DNA of 64,000 bases from Roseiarcus sp963721905 (lineage in GTDB: Bacteria; Pseudomonadota; Alphaproteobacteria; Rhizobiales; Beijerinckiaceae), in the NCBI GenBank assembly GCA_963721905.1, contig CAVRMF010000025.1:1-64000 (forward strand), written 5' to 3'. The position numbers were made by a program, and so were the translations under genes. Below are positions 26,612 through 34,378 of this stretch, one piece after another. How positions within the stretch are numbered: position 1 is the stretch's first letter; each line of letters begins with the position of its first letter. The notes under the pieces are model-generated. The model searched no databases and had not been told where the DNA came from. It saw nothing but the letters and a program-made list of their open reading frames with translations.

Positions 26612-27172
26612 ATGAGCGCAGCCAGTTTGAACGCCAACGATCGCGAACTCGACGCGCTTCGTCGCGCGCAGCGCGCGCACGAGCCTTGCATGGAGGAGAT
26701 TCTCGCCTCGATCCGCAACATCATCGCGGACGACAAGGAATTGTTGTTGAGGGCGGATCCGCAGGGGTTCGCCCCACAGCGGCCGGCCGCCGGCGCGTCC
26801 GGACCTCAAATCGTCTATTCGAAAGACGCCCCGGCGCCGCAGCGCGAAGACGCCCCCGCGCCCGAGCCGGCGACCCCGAAGGTGGTCTGGAGTCAGCCGG
26901 AGCCGGCGTATTCCGCCGCCGCTCCCGAAGCGCCGCGCGAAGAGCAGCGCGAGGAAGAACCTTTGCTTTCCCCCACGACCGAAGAGGCGGTGGCTTCGGC
27001 ATTCCACGCCCTTTCCGAAAATCTCGCCGCGCGGAGAGCCGAGGTCGCCGACGGGATGATCCGGGAACTGCTGCGGCCGATGCTGAAAGCTTGGCTCGAC
27101 GAGAACCTTCCGGGCATCGTCGAGCCGCTGGTGCGCGCCGAAATCGAGCGTGTGGCTCGTGGACCCCGGTAA
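26612..27172 (+). CDS. popZ: PopZ-family polar organising protein (DUF2497)
   Basis: 186 aa from ATG 26612 (strong GAGGAGGGG site). An N-terminal helix EPCMEEILASIRNIIADD (about 25-42) matches the partner-binding region of PopZ. A Pro/Glu/Ala-rich disordered linker (about 50-125) follows. The C-terminal oligomerisation helices RPMLKAWLDENLPGIVEPL and AEIERVARG close it. PopZ forms a polar scaffold that tethers ParB/centromere and recruits cell-cycle kinases. In many Hyphomicrobiales it sits upstream of valS; here it does not, so this may be a second or relocated copy. A rho-independent terminator follows at 27409. Confidence 0.88.
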   Translation: MSAASLNANDRELDALRRAQRAHEPCMEEILASIRNIIADDKELLLRADPQGFAPQRPAAGASGPQIVYSKDAPAPQREDAPAPEPATPKVVWSQPEPAYSAAAPEAPREEQREEEPLLSPTTEEAVASAFHALSENLAARRAEVADGMIRELLRPMLKAWLDENLPGIVEPLVRAEIERVARGPR

Positions 27173-27408
27173 CCGCGATGGGCTTGAACCTGTCGCGGTT
27201 TTCCGCTTTCGGCGGCGCCGCTTCCGGCATTGTGGCGAAGCGGACCGAGCATAAGGTCGGGCCAGATCCCGCGGCGCGGATGGCGAACGACGCCGACGGT
27301 CGCCGGCTCGCCTCTACATATCTGTTGATTGACGCTACGCCACAGCGGATCGATCCTCGGAAACCGCGAGCGGTACTTATTTCGGAGGGGCCCCTCGCGC
27401 GCAGCCTT

Positions 27409-27442
27409 GCCCCGCACCCTTATCCCGGGGTGCGGGGCTTTT
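27409..27442 (+). terminator. Rho-independent terminator
   Basis: GCCCCGCACCC (27409-27419) pairs perfectly with GGGTGCGGGGC (27428-27438) around an 8-nt loop and is followed at once by TTTT. It lies 237 nt after popZ and about 30 nt before the DnaA-domain gene, so the two are probably separate transcripts. Confidence 0.85.
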
Positions 27443-27469
27443 CGTCGGCGCGTCTAAAAGGAGTGCGTC

Positions 27470-28108
27470 ATGATCACAGTGCGTTCCCCGTTGCCGAGCT
27501 ATGTCGAGGCCGCCCGTCGCCAGATGGAGCGGTATTTGGAAAAGATGACGGCGATTGAGGCCAAGGTCGAGAGGGAGAAGAAGAGGCTCCTTGATGAACG
27601 GCGTGCGCGCGAAGCGGCCGAGGCCGTGGAGCGCGTGGCGGAGAACTTGCGGAGACAGGCCGAGCTTGAGGCCGAAGCGGCCCAAGCTGGTGCAGAGATC
27701 GGGAGCATGGGGATCATCCCGATAGGCGCCATCCTGGGCGCCTGCGCGGTTTTCTACGGCGTCCCGACCTCCAGCCTCTTTGCCGAGCACCGCTTAAAGG
27801 ACATCGTCAAGACCCGCCACATCGCCATGTACCTCGCCAAGGAACTGACGCCGCGGAGCTTGCCCGATATCGGGCGCCGGATGGGCGGAAGGGATCATAC
27901 GACCGTCCTCCACGGCGTACGCAAGATCGCCGCGCTCATAAAGAGCGATCCCAGCCTCGCCGCCGAGGTGGCGACAATCCGCGCCAGGATTGTCGGGCGC
28001 ATCGAGGGCGGGCGTGAGATAGAACAGCGGCGTGGCGATTCAAAAGCGCTGCGGCATAACGCTTTGCGACCAAGCGAAACTCTGCCGCGACAAGGGGGAT
28101 TGCGGTAA
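27470..28108 (+). CDS. Stand-alone DnaA domain IV protein with coiled coil
   Basis: 212 aa. Residues about 10-75 form a charged coiled coil (MERYLEKMTAIEAKVEREK region). A DnaA C-terminal DNA-binding domain spans about 85-165, with FYGVPTSSLF, KTRHIAMYLAKELT, SLPDIGRRMGGRDHTTVLHGVRKI. The GGRDHTTVLH loop that reads DnaA boxes is intact. No AAA+ ATPase, Walker motifs or domain I are present, so it could bind DnaA boxes without initiating. A competitor or accessory initiation role is inferred. The tail after 170 is basic and disordered. AAAGGAG precedes ATG. Confidence 0.85.
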   Translation: MITVRSPLPSYVEAARRQMERYLEKMTAIEAKVEREKKRLLDERRAREAAEAVERVAENLRRQAELEAEAAQAGAEIGSMGIIPIGAILGACAVFYGVPTSSLFAEHRLKDIVKTRHIAMYLAKELTPRSLPDIGRRMGGRDHTTVLHGVRKIAALIKSDPSLAAEVATIRARIVGRIEGGREIEQRRGDSKALRHNALRPSETLPRQGGLR

Positions 28109-28169
28109 CGCTTTTGGACTGCCCCCCAATACTCGCCCCGGCTTGGATTCGCAGCGTGAATGTAGCGCA

Positions 28170-28411
28170 ATGGGACCGGCCGTCTCTTTGCGGTCACGCT
28201 GCCGCGACCGCCGTTCGCGGTCGCGGCCGTGGGAGGGTGAGGACGGGACCGACGGCGACCCACGCAAGCCGCGCCTGCGGCATAGAGCGGGGGCAGGTAG
28301 GTCAAGAACTCGTGCGCGAGTCGTCGGGCCCAATGCCGCAGCCGCTCCGAGCATATGGGCTGTGAAGGTCCAGCCGAACGTAACGTTGGCTTTCTCCGGG
28401 CCAAAGCGTTC
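28170..28411 (-). pseudogene. Degenerate copy of MFS transporter 3' end
   Basis: About 240 bp matching 32042-32290 by eye, that is the last 75 codons and 3' flank of the MFS gene at 32066-33430. Small indels and many substitutions break the frame. Shared landmarks are ATGGGACCGGCCGTC at one end and CCAAAGCGTTC at the other. A second relic follows immediately. Confidence 0.85.
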
Positions 28412-28466
28412 GGGGGATAACGATTACGGCATTCCACTCGCCGGCGTCCCTGTCTTCGGCCTCATC

Positions 28467-28661
28467 CCGTCGTTTCGGCCCGCGCTTCACCGCTCGCAAG
28501 CGGCGGCTGGTCTGCTCTTCAAGCCTGGCGATGAACGCCGCCGATCCGAGCGGCGGCGGACGCTCTCGGCCTTCCTTAAGACGAGCGGCGGCCTCGTCGT
28601 CGGCAGGTCTCTCCAGCAAGTTGGCAAAAATGGCGAAGCGAGCGCGCGCTGGGCCTATGTC
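28467..28661 (-). pseudogene. C-terminal relic of a REP-associated tyrosine transposase
   Basis: One frame reads FAIFANLLERPADDEAAARL, then PPPLGSAAFIARLEEQ and RRLRAVKRGPKRR. This matches the C-terminal pattern of RAYT/Y1 transposases (a DDE-rich turn, PLGS..F...LE, then RGPKPR). The catalytic HUH/Tyr portion is absent. The family call is by recalled motif. Confidence 0.65.
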
Positions 28662-28791
28662 GGTCAACCCGACCGCGCCGGTCCGGCGCCGCCTTGCGTT
28701 GACCAAAGGGCGTAGATGGAGGAAAGGGTCGCTTCCGGATCGCCGGCAATCCTGAATCGCCAGTTCAAGGTTTTTCCGCCATCCTTGAGCC

Positions 28792-30078
28792 ATGACATCG
28801 GTCCGCAAATCGCCCCCCTTTCGCGAAATTCTGAGAGATCCGCGCTTCGCGCTCATGCTCGCGCTCGGCTTCTCCTCGGGGCTGCCGTTCGTTTTGATCT
28901 TCTCGACCCAGTCGGTCTGGCTGCGCGAGGCGGGGGTCAGCCGCTCGGCGATCGGGCTCATGAGCTATGCGGCGCTCGCGTTTACCTTCAAGTTCGCCTG
29001 GGCGCCGATCATCGACGAATATGATCCGCCGCTGGTCGGCTGTTGGCTCGGGCGCCGGCGCGGCTGGATGCTGATTGCGCAAATCGGCGTCGCCGCGGGG
29101 CTTTCGGGGCTCGCATTCGGCGCGCCGGCCGAGAGCCTCGGCTGGAGCGTCCTCTTCGCGCTCCTGACCGCCTTCGCCGCCGCGAGCCAGGACGTCACCA
29201 TCGACGGCTGGCGCATCGACGCCGCGCCGATCGAGCGCCAGGGCATGATGTCCGCGGTGTACCAGCTCGGCTATCGCCTGGCGATGCTCTGCGCCGGGGC
29301 GGGCGCGCTCTACATGGCCGATTTCGCGAGCTGGCGCGCCGCCTATCTCGCGATGGCGGGGCTGACGTTGGTCGGGATCGGCGGCTGTCTCCTGTCACCG
29401 CGGCTCGATAAGCCGGCGGAAGCGCGGGGCAGGCGTGTCGCTTCCTTCGCCGTCTCGTTCGTCGAGCCGCTCGGCGATCTTCTGCGCCGCTACGGCCCTG
29501 CGCTGATCGTCATCCTCGTGCTGGTGGCGATCTATCGCCTGCCGGATTTCGTCTCCGGCGTGATGGCCAATCCGCTCTATATCGACCTCGGCTTCACCAA
29601 GTCCGACATCGCCACCGTCTCAAAACTTTACGGCGTGTGGATCGGCATTGCGGGCGCGTTCGGCGGCGGTGTCGCGGTGGCGCGGCTGGGGCTCATGCCC
29701 TCGCTCATCCTCGGCGGCGTCGCTGCCTCGTCGTCGCACCTGACGCTCGCTTTGCTCGCGGCGCACGGGGCGAGCCTGCCGCTGCTGACGCTCTCGGTCA
29801 GCGCCGAGAGCTTCGCCTCGGGCTTCGCCGGCGCGGCGCTGATCGCCTACATGTCGTCGCTCGTCTCGCCCGCCTTCGCGGCGAGCCAATACGCGCTCCT
29901 CTCCTCGCTCTACGCGCTGCCTAGCAAGCTCATCGGCGGCCTGTCGGGGGTGATGGTCGACGAGTTCGGCTACGTCCGTTTCTTCCTCGCGACCGCGGCC
30001 ATAGGCATTCCCGTCGTTGCCCTGAGCCTGACGGTGTGGCGGATGCAGGGGCGTGAGGCCGAAGAGGCGCCGGCGTGA
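28792..30078 (+). CDS. ampG: AmpG-family muropeptide permease
   Basis: 428-aa major facilitator protein with about 12 membrane segments. The AmpG hallmark GFSSGLPFVLIFSTQSVWLREAGVSR region lies near 22-48. KFAWAPIIDEYDPP, LGRRRGWM, ASQDVTIDGWRID (near 140) and a large second half follow. AmpG imports anhydro-muropeptides for peptidoglycan recycling across the inner membrane. It stands alone between two transposase relics. The N-terminus has no clear ribosome site; ATG 28792 aligns with the family start. Confidence 0.88.
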   Translation: MTSVRKSPPFREILRDPRFALMLALGFSSGLPFVLIFSTQSVWLREAGVSRSAIGLMSYAALAFTFKFAWAPIIDEYDPPLVGCWLGRRRGWMLIAQIGVAAGLSGLAFGAPAESLGWSVLFALLTAFAAASQDVTIDGWRIDAAPIERQGMMSAVYQLGYRLAMLCAGAGALYMADFASWRAAYLAMAGLTLVGIGGCLLSPRLDKPAEARGRRVASFAVSFVEPLGDLLRRYGPALIVILVLVAIYRLPDFVSGVMANPLYIDLGFTKSDIATVSKLYGVWIGIAGAFGGGVAVARLGLMPSLILGGVAASSSHLTLALLAAHGASLPLLTLSVSAESFASGFAGAALIAYMSSLVSPAFAASQYALLSSLYALPSKLIGGLSGVMVDEFGYVRFFLATAAIGIPVVALSLTVWRMQGREAEEAPA

Positions 30079-30089
30079 CCGTGCCCGCC

Positions 30090-30140
30090 TCGAGCGGCGG
30101 TCTCGTCGTCGGCTCGTCCCTAGAGCAAATCGGCGGTCAG
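30090..30140 (-). pseudogene. Second short RAYT-like relic
   Basis: About 43 bases on the minus strand resemble the relic at 28586-28630 at roughly four bases in five, including GCCGACGACGAG. One frame reads ADLL, stop, then ADDETAAR. It lies just after ampG and overlaps the end of the next small gene. It is short, so the call is tentative. Confidence 0.45.
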
Positions 30141-30400
30141 CAACCTGTGCAGATGCTGTTGTCAATGCGGTCATTCTGCTCCCGGATGGCGCGGTCGAGC
30201 GGCGTCTCGCCCGACGACTGGGGAGCGCCGGGCCGCGGGACGGTCTCGCCGGTCGACGTCAAATAGTCCTGGTTGAGAAGATGCCCAGGCGCCGGTCTGC
30301 TGCGTTCCGGGGCGACGTACCCTCCGTCGCTTTGGGCATTCGCCGGAACGCCGGCATTCAGCGCGGCAAAGATAATGACGGTAAGCGCCAATCTTGGCAT
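30137..30400 (-). CDS. Small secreted protein, unknown function
   Basis: 87-aa exported protein. The signal peptide spans about residues 1-22 (ALTVIIFAALNAGVPANA). The mature part is hydrophilic and Pro-rich, with ETPLDRAIREQNDRIDNSI and a terminal CTGC. A strong AGGAGG precedes ATG. No domain was recognised; the CTGC end could bind metal or form a disulfide. Confidence 0.72.
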   Translation of the reverse strand: MPRLALTVIIFAALNAGVPANAQSDGGYVAPERSRPAPGHLLNQDYLTSTGETVPRPGAPQSSGETPLDRAIREQNDRIDNSICTGC

Positions 30401-30595
30401 TCTATCCTCCTGCTCAAGGCCATTGCCGGGATCGGGCTACGTTTAAAGAGCGCCCGCTGACCTTCTCTTCCAGCGTTCTATGGGCTCGCGGTAAAGCCGC
30501 TCCGGCATCGCGTCAGGAATCGCCTCGGGCCCAAGTTGAGAAACGCGCTGGCAGGCATCTGGGATCCGGCGACGGACACTACAAGAGAGCGGGCT

Positions 30596-30934
30596 TCAGT
30601 AGCCGTTGGGGCAGAGCCCGAGAGCGGCCTGCCAGGGTTCGCAGGCGTAGTAGCCGTAGTACCCGCCGCCGTAAGCACCTCCACCGTAGGCGCCGCCGCG
30701 ATATACGTCGCCGCCATGGTAAGCGCCCGCGAAGCGGCCCCCGAACCCGCCGACATGGGTACCCCCAAAGTTCCCGCCGACATGGGTACCCCCAAAGCCC
30801 CCGCCAAAGCCGCCCCCGCCAAAGCCGCCCCCGCCGTGGCCTCCTCCGCCCCCTCCACCCCTGGCCGTCGCCACGTTCGCCGCCGATCCGGACAAGGCAG
30901 CCACAACGGCAAAGATCATGATTTTGCGCAGCAT
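30596..30934 (-). CDS. Glycine-rich secreted protein
   Basis: 112 aa from ATG 30934 (GGAG 6 nt upstream). The signal peptide spans about residues 1-24 (IMIFAVVAALSGSAANVATA). A Gly-rich segment with GGGGFGG repeats follows, then a tandem GGTHVGG duplication and Tyr/Gly repeats (AYGGGAYGGGYYGYY). A conserved-looking CEPWQAALGLCPNGY end carries two Cys. It is low-complexity and the function is unknown. Confidence 0.75.
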   Translation of the reverse strand: MLRKIMIFAVVAALSGSAANVATARGGGGGGGHGGGGFGGGGFGGGFGGTHVGGNFGGTHVGGFGGRFAGAYHGGDVYRGGAYGGGAYGGGYYGYYACEPWQAALGLCPNGY

Positions 30935-31386
30935 CGTACTCTCCATGCGTCGTCGCGCCATCGGGCGCTCAGCCGGCGGAGGCGTTTGAATGGGAACACG
31001 CGCCAGTCCGTCGCAGCAGGGAGATGGGTCTTGAGCAGAATGAAACAAATGACACTTAGGTATGCGCCGATAAGACAAACGTAGCGCGCCGTTCAATTTT
31101 CTTGTGAGGCGCCAGTCTATCGGTTAAATTTCCAGTTACGATAATCAAGCGCAAGGCTATTGCTTGGATACATGATTGCTGAATGAGGTCAAGCCCCGGC
31201 CGGGCGAACTCGATCGATCACGGGATTTGCGGAGACAGTGCGCCGGGCGTTCCGGGCCACCGTCGCCGCAGTGCCTGGCGCCCCAATAGAACGCCGTCAA
31301 TGGTGTCGACGGCCCAAATGAGCCGCCGAAACCGTAGTCGCGCCACTTAGCATAACCCGGGCCACTACGCAGAGTGGCCGTCTTCG
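30935..31386. other. Gene-poor gap
   Basis: About 450 bases between two secreted-protein genes. A minus-strand frame at 31157-31435 has coding-like residues (YAKWRDYGFGGSFG) but overlaps the next gene's end and lacks a convincing start. It may be a decayed secreted protein. No RNA gene was seen. Confidence 0.4.
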
Positions 31387-31764
31387 CTATGGGTACGGCT
31401 GGTAGATGGGGCAGGAGCCGTAGCGCGGAAAGCAATAGATTGGATAGGCGGCCATCGAGCCCAGATCAGCCAGGCCGCCGACCACTCCCGTGGCAGTAGC
31501 CGCAACGGGGTTACGGTCATAGTAGGCGTAACGATGCGCGTGGCGCCATGCATAGTGGGTGTGTCGGGCATAGTGACCCACATAGACGTGCGACGGGCGT
31601 TGGGGGGCCATCGCGAGGCTTGGCGTGGGCGCCGGCTCGCTGAGTGAGGGCGTCGCCCCGCTTGGCGCGGACGAGTCCGCGCTGGCGGTGGAAAGCGGAG
31701 ATATCGAGACAAAAGCAGCCACGCCGAGAGCGATGGCCGAAACGTGAAGAGCGCCGTGTGTCAT
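31387..31764 (-). CDS. Secreted His/Tyr-rich protein, unknown function
   Basis: 125 aa from ATG 31764 (GGGAGG upstream). The signal peptide spans about residues 1-28 (ALHVSAIALGVAAFVSISPLSTASA). A Ser/Pro linker leads to a His/Tyr/Arg-rich segment (HVYVGHYARHTHYAWRHAHR region), a Gly/Ala hydrophobic stretch (ATATGVVGGLADLG) and YPIYCFPRYGSCPIY with two Cys. This resembles small exported proteins common in Hyphomicrobiales. No domain can be named. Confidence 0.72.
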   Translation of the reverse strand: MTHGALHVSAIALGVAAFVSISPLSTASADSSAPSGATPSLSEPAPTPSLAMAPQRPSHVYVGHYARHTHYAWRHAHRYAYYDRNPVAATATGVVGGLADLGSMAAYPIYCFPRYGSCPIYQPYP

Positions 31765-32065
31765 GGCGACCTCCCTTCTGGTGGGTGCGGCAGCATGCGC
31801 CGCAGGGACGCCCCCCGCGCTGATTACAGGAACGCACGAGCCGGCCGCTCGGTTCCGTGAGTTCTGGCGACGCACGATGGGGTACACCCGGACGCGCAAC
31901 AGAGGGATGTCTCCGACGTGCGGGTGTCTGAGGCGGAAAGCGGGCTTCCGGCACAGATTTAGCTGAGACACAACGCACAATTGGGGTTTAGACCCCGCCA
32001 ATACGCGGCCCGGCCTGGGCCGGCGGCGTGAACGGCGCCCTATGGGACCGGCCGTCGCTTTACAG
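31765..32065. other. Gap with GC-rich inverted repeat
   Basis: About 300 bases between the His/Tyr-rich protein start and the MFS stop. Near 32004-32023 GCCCGGCC and GGCCGGC can pair around TG. No coding frame is supported. Confidence 0.4.
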
Positions 32066-33430
32066 TCACGCTGCGGCGACCGCCGCGGGCCGCGGTCGCG
32101 GCCGTGCGAGGGTGAGGACGAGACCGGCGGCGACCACGCAGGCGACGCCCGCGACGTAGAGCGAGGGCAGGTAGGTCAGGAACTCGGTGCGCGAGATCCC
32201 GGCGCCCAAGGCCGCCGCCGCCGCGCCGAGCATATGGGCCGTGAAGATCCAGCCGAAGGTCAGATTGGCTTTCTCCGCGCCAAAGCGTTCAGCCGTGATG
32301 CGCACGGTAGGGGGAATCGTGGCAAACCAGTCGAGGCCGTAGAAGACCGCGAAGGCGGAGAGTCCGAGCACGGAAAAGGCGGTGAAGGGCAGCGCGATCA
32401 GCGAGAGGCCGCGCAGACCATAATAGACAAACAGGAGCCAGCGATTGTCGTAGCGATCTGAGAGCCATCCCGACAGGACTGTGCCGACGAAATCGAAAAC
32501 GCCAATCGCGGCGAGCGCGCCCGCGGCGGCGACCGGCGCGACGCCATAGTCGCCGCAAAGCGCGATCCAATGCGTCTGGATCAGGCCGTTGGTCGAAAGA
32601 CCGCAGACGAAGAACGTCACGAGCAGGATCCAGAAGGTTCGGCTCGACCGGACCTCGTAAAGCACGTTGATTGGCGAGGCCATCATGGCGCCGAGAGCGA
32701 GAACCTGCTTCGGCGGCGGTTCGATCGCCGTGGCGCCACAGGGCGCGAGGCCGACGTCGGCCGGCCGGTCGCGCAGCGTCAGGAGCGCGACAACGCCTGC
32801 CGCGAGCAGCATCGCGACGACGAAGGCTAGCGCGATGCGCCATCCATGGTCCTGCGTCAGCTTGGCGAGAAGCGGCAGGAAAATGAGCTGGCCCGTCGCG
32901 TTGCTCGCGGCCAGCATGCCGACCACAAGGCCGCGACGCTCGACGAACCAGCGCGTCGCGACCGTCGCGCCAAGCACCAGGGCGACGAGGCCCGTGCCGA
33001 CGCCGACAACGACGCCCCATAGCGCGACGAGTTGCCAGATCTCGGTCATCGCCAGCGAAGCCAGGATCCCAAGGCAGATCGTCGCCACCGCTGCGGTGAC
33101 GACGGGCCGCACACCGAAGCGGTTGATGAAGGCGGCCGAAAACGGCGCCATCAGCCCGAAGAGCGCGATGCGCAGGGCGAGGCCGGAGGAGATGTCGGCG
33201 GCGCTCCAGCCGAATTCCTTCTCGAGCGGCAGCATGATGACGCCGGGCGCGCCCATGGCTCCAGCCGTCGCCAGCATGACGAGGAAGGTCGCTCCGGCGA
33301 CGATCCAGCCATAGTACAGGTTGCGCGCCGCCATTGCCGCGGCGAGCGGGTTGGAAAGCGAGAACGCCGCGGATCGCCGCTGCGCCGGAGGAGCGGACGG
33401 ATGCCGCCCGGCCGAGGTCGATGTGGTCAT
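32066..33430 (-). CDS. Major facilitator superfamily transporter (MCT/OFA-like)
   Basis: 454-aa, 12-segment transporter. The N-half opens with LYYGWIVAGATFLVMLATAGAM and has ATRWFVERRGLVVGMLAASNATGQL, a pattern of monocarboxylate/oxalate-formate-type carriers. A central loop near 230 and a second half with SGWLSDRYDNR follow. The ATG at 33430 is preferred (GGAGCTGGAG upstream); 33442 is possible. It lies directly downstream of a marR gene with a shared operator, so export or uptake is probably induced by a small acid or phenolic compound. Confidence 0.85.
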   Translation of the reverse strand: MTTSTSAGRHPSAPPAQRRSAAFSLSNPLAAAMAARNLYYGWIVAGATFLVMLATAGAMGAPGVIMLPLEKEFGWSAADISSGLALRIALFGLMAPFSAAFINRFGVRPVVTAAVATICLGILASLAMTEIWQLVALWGVVVGVGTGLVALVLGATVATRWFVERRGLVVGMLAASNATGQLIFLPLLAKLTQDHGWRIALAFVVAMLLAAGVVALLTLRDRPADVGLAPCGATAIEPPPKQVLALGAMMASPINVLYEVRSSRTFWILLVTFFVCGLSTNGLIQTHWIALCGDYGVAPVAAAGALAAIGVFDFVGTVLSGWLSDRYDNRWLLFVYYGLRGLSLIALPFTAFSVLGLSAFAVFYGLDWFATIPPTVRITAERFGAEKANLTFGWIFTAHMLGAAAAALGAGISRTEFLTYLPSLYVAGVACVVAAGLVLTLARPRPRPAAVAAA

Positions 33431-33444
33431 CTCCAGCTCCATTA

Positions 33445-33458
33445 CGGGTATCTACCCG
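33445..33458. promoter_or_regulatory. MarR-type operator, MFS promoter
   Basis: CGGGTATCTACCCG is a near-perfect palindrome between the marR stop and the MFS start. It matches the site in front of marR (CGGG..AT.TACCCG pattern). Confidence 0.7.
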
Positions 33459-33474
33459 CGTTTTGGCAAAAAAA

Positions 33475-33873
33475 TCACAAACTCAGCGCAAGCGCTCGCA
33501 AACGCTCGGCCCCGCCGGGGCCCAGCGCGGCTTCGAGCCGCCGCTGCGCGGCCTCCCACAAGGGAGCAGCCCGCCGCAACGCGTTAGCTCCGGCAGGCGT
33601 CAGCTTCACCGCCGCCTCGCGCTGGTCTTTCGCCGGCGTCAGCCGCACGAGCCGAAGCCGCCCCAGCACCTTGACGTTGCGCCCGACCGTCGAGCGGTCG
33701 AGGTCCGCCATGCGCCCGAGCTCGGTCAGCGAAACCGTTCCGGCGCGTTCGATTTTTCTGAGCAAGCTGTACTGCGCGAGAGTCAGGCCGGCAGGCTCCA
33801 GGGCCGCATCGTAGAGCGCGGTTGTTTTGCGAGCGGCGGTCCGAACGGCCGCGCAGTAGCAGGGGGTGTCCAT
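33475..33873 (-). CDS. MarR-family transcriptional regulator
   Basis: 132-aa winged-helix regulator from ATG 33873; the longer frame upstream has no ribosome site. The MarR core is visible: TLAQYSLLRKIERAG, VSLTELGRMADLDRSTVGRNVKVL (recognition helix) and RLVRLTPAKDQREAAVKLTPAG (wing). It precedes the MFS gene on the same strand. Palindromes before both genes suggest autoregulation plus control of the transporter. The ligand is unknown. Confidence 0.9.
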   Translation of the reverse strand: MDTPCYCAAVRTAARKTTALYDAALEPAGLTLAQYSLLRKIERAGTVSLTELGRMADLDRSTVGRNVKVLGRLRLVRLTPAKDQREAAVKLTPAGANALRRAAPLWEAAQRRLEAALGPGGAERLRALALSL

Positions 33874-33893
33874 ATGCGGGCATATACCCGCAT
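33874..33893. promoter_or_regulatory. MarR-type operator, marR promoter
   Basis: ATGCGGG and CCCGCAT form perfect 7-bp arms around CATATA, directly abutting the marR start codon. The core CGGGCATATACCCG resembles the site at 33445. Confidence 0.72.
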
Positions 33894-34010
33894 TGGATTT
33901 GGCGCGCAACAAGCCTTTTCTGCACGGGCGCGCCGCGGGGCGATGTCGCTGAATGAGCTTCCGATCGGTGCGTTGACGACAGGGCGCGCCGTAGCGCACT
34001 CAGCCTAATT

Positions 34011-34346
34011 TCAGGCCTCCGCGCCGCCCGAGAGCCGCGCAGCAAGCGCTTCGAGGCGCGACCCCAGCGCGTCGAGGTTCGAGGCGACGGCGGCTGCCCG
34101 CGCTTGCGCCGCCTCCGACCGCTTCCGCTCGGCGACGGCCTCATCGCGCGCCTCGGCGAGATTGTCGGCGATGGTGAGCGCGGCCATGACGACGAGCCGC
34201 TGGTCGCCGATCTCGCCGAACGAGGCGCGCAACTCGCCGATCTTGTCGTCGATCATGCCGGCGAGCGATTCGAGCCGCGCTTCTTCGCCTTCATTGCAGG
34301 CGACGCGGTATCTTCGGCCATCGATCGTCACGGAAACCTGCGCCAT
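34011..34346 (-). CDS. zapA: Cell division protein ZapA
   Basis: 111 aa. The N-terminal ZapA globular part has VSVTIDGRRYRVAC and EEARLESLAGMIDDKI. A long C-terminal coiled coil follows (about 45-105, LVVMAALTIADNLAEARDEA region). ZapA binds and bundles FtsZ at the septum. It is co-oriented with the small coiled-coil gene upstream, 32 nt apart, as in Caulobacter where zapA pairs with zauP. Confidence 0.9.
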   Translation of the reverse strand: MAQVSVTIDGRRYRVACNEGEEARLESLAGMIDDKIGELRASFGEIGDQRLVVMAALTIADNLAEARDEAVAERKRSEAAQARAAAVASNLDALGSRLEALAARLSGGAEA

Positions 34347-34378
34347 GCGCTCAAACCCTGTTTCAGCCGCGCCCCGGC

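Noticed and set aside
26248..26736. Minus-strand 162-codon frame
   Set aside because: Antisense to the popZ-like N-terminus; no recognised domain or ribosome site.
27178..27558. Plus-strand frame after popZ
   Set aside because: Starts at an ATG but reads through a strong terminator and into the DnaA-domain gene in another frame.
33894..34010. 6S RNA next to zapA
   Set aside because: The gap is too short and shows no long central-bulge hairpin.
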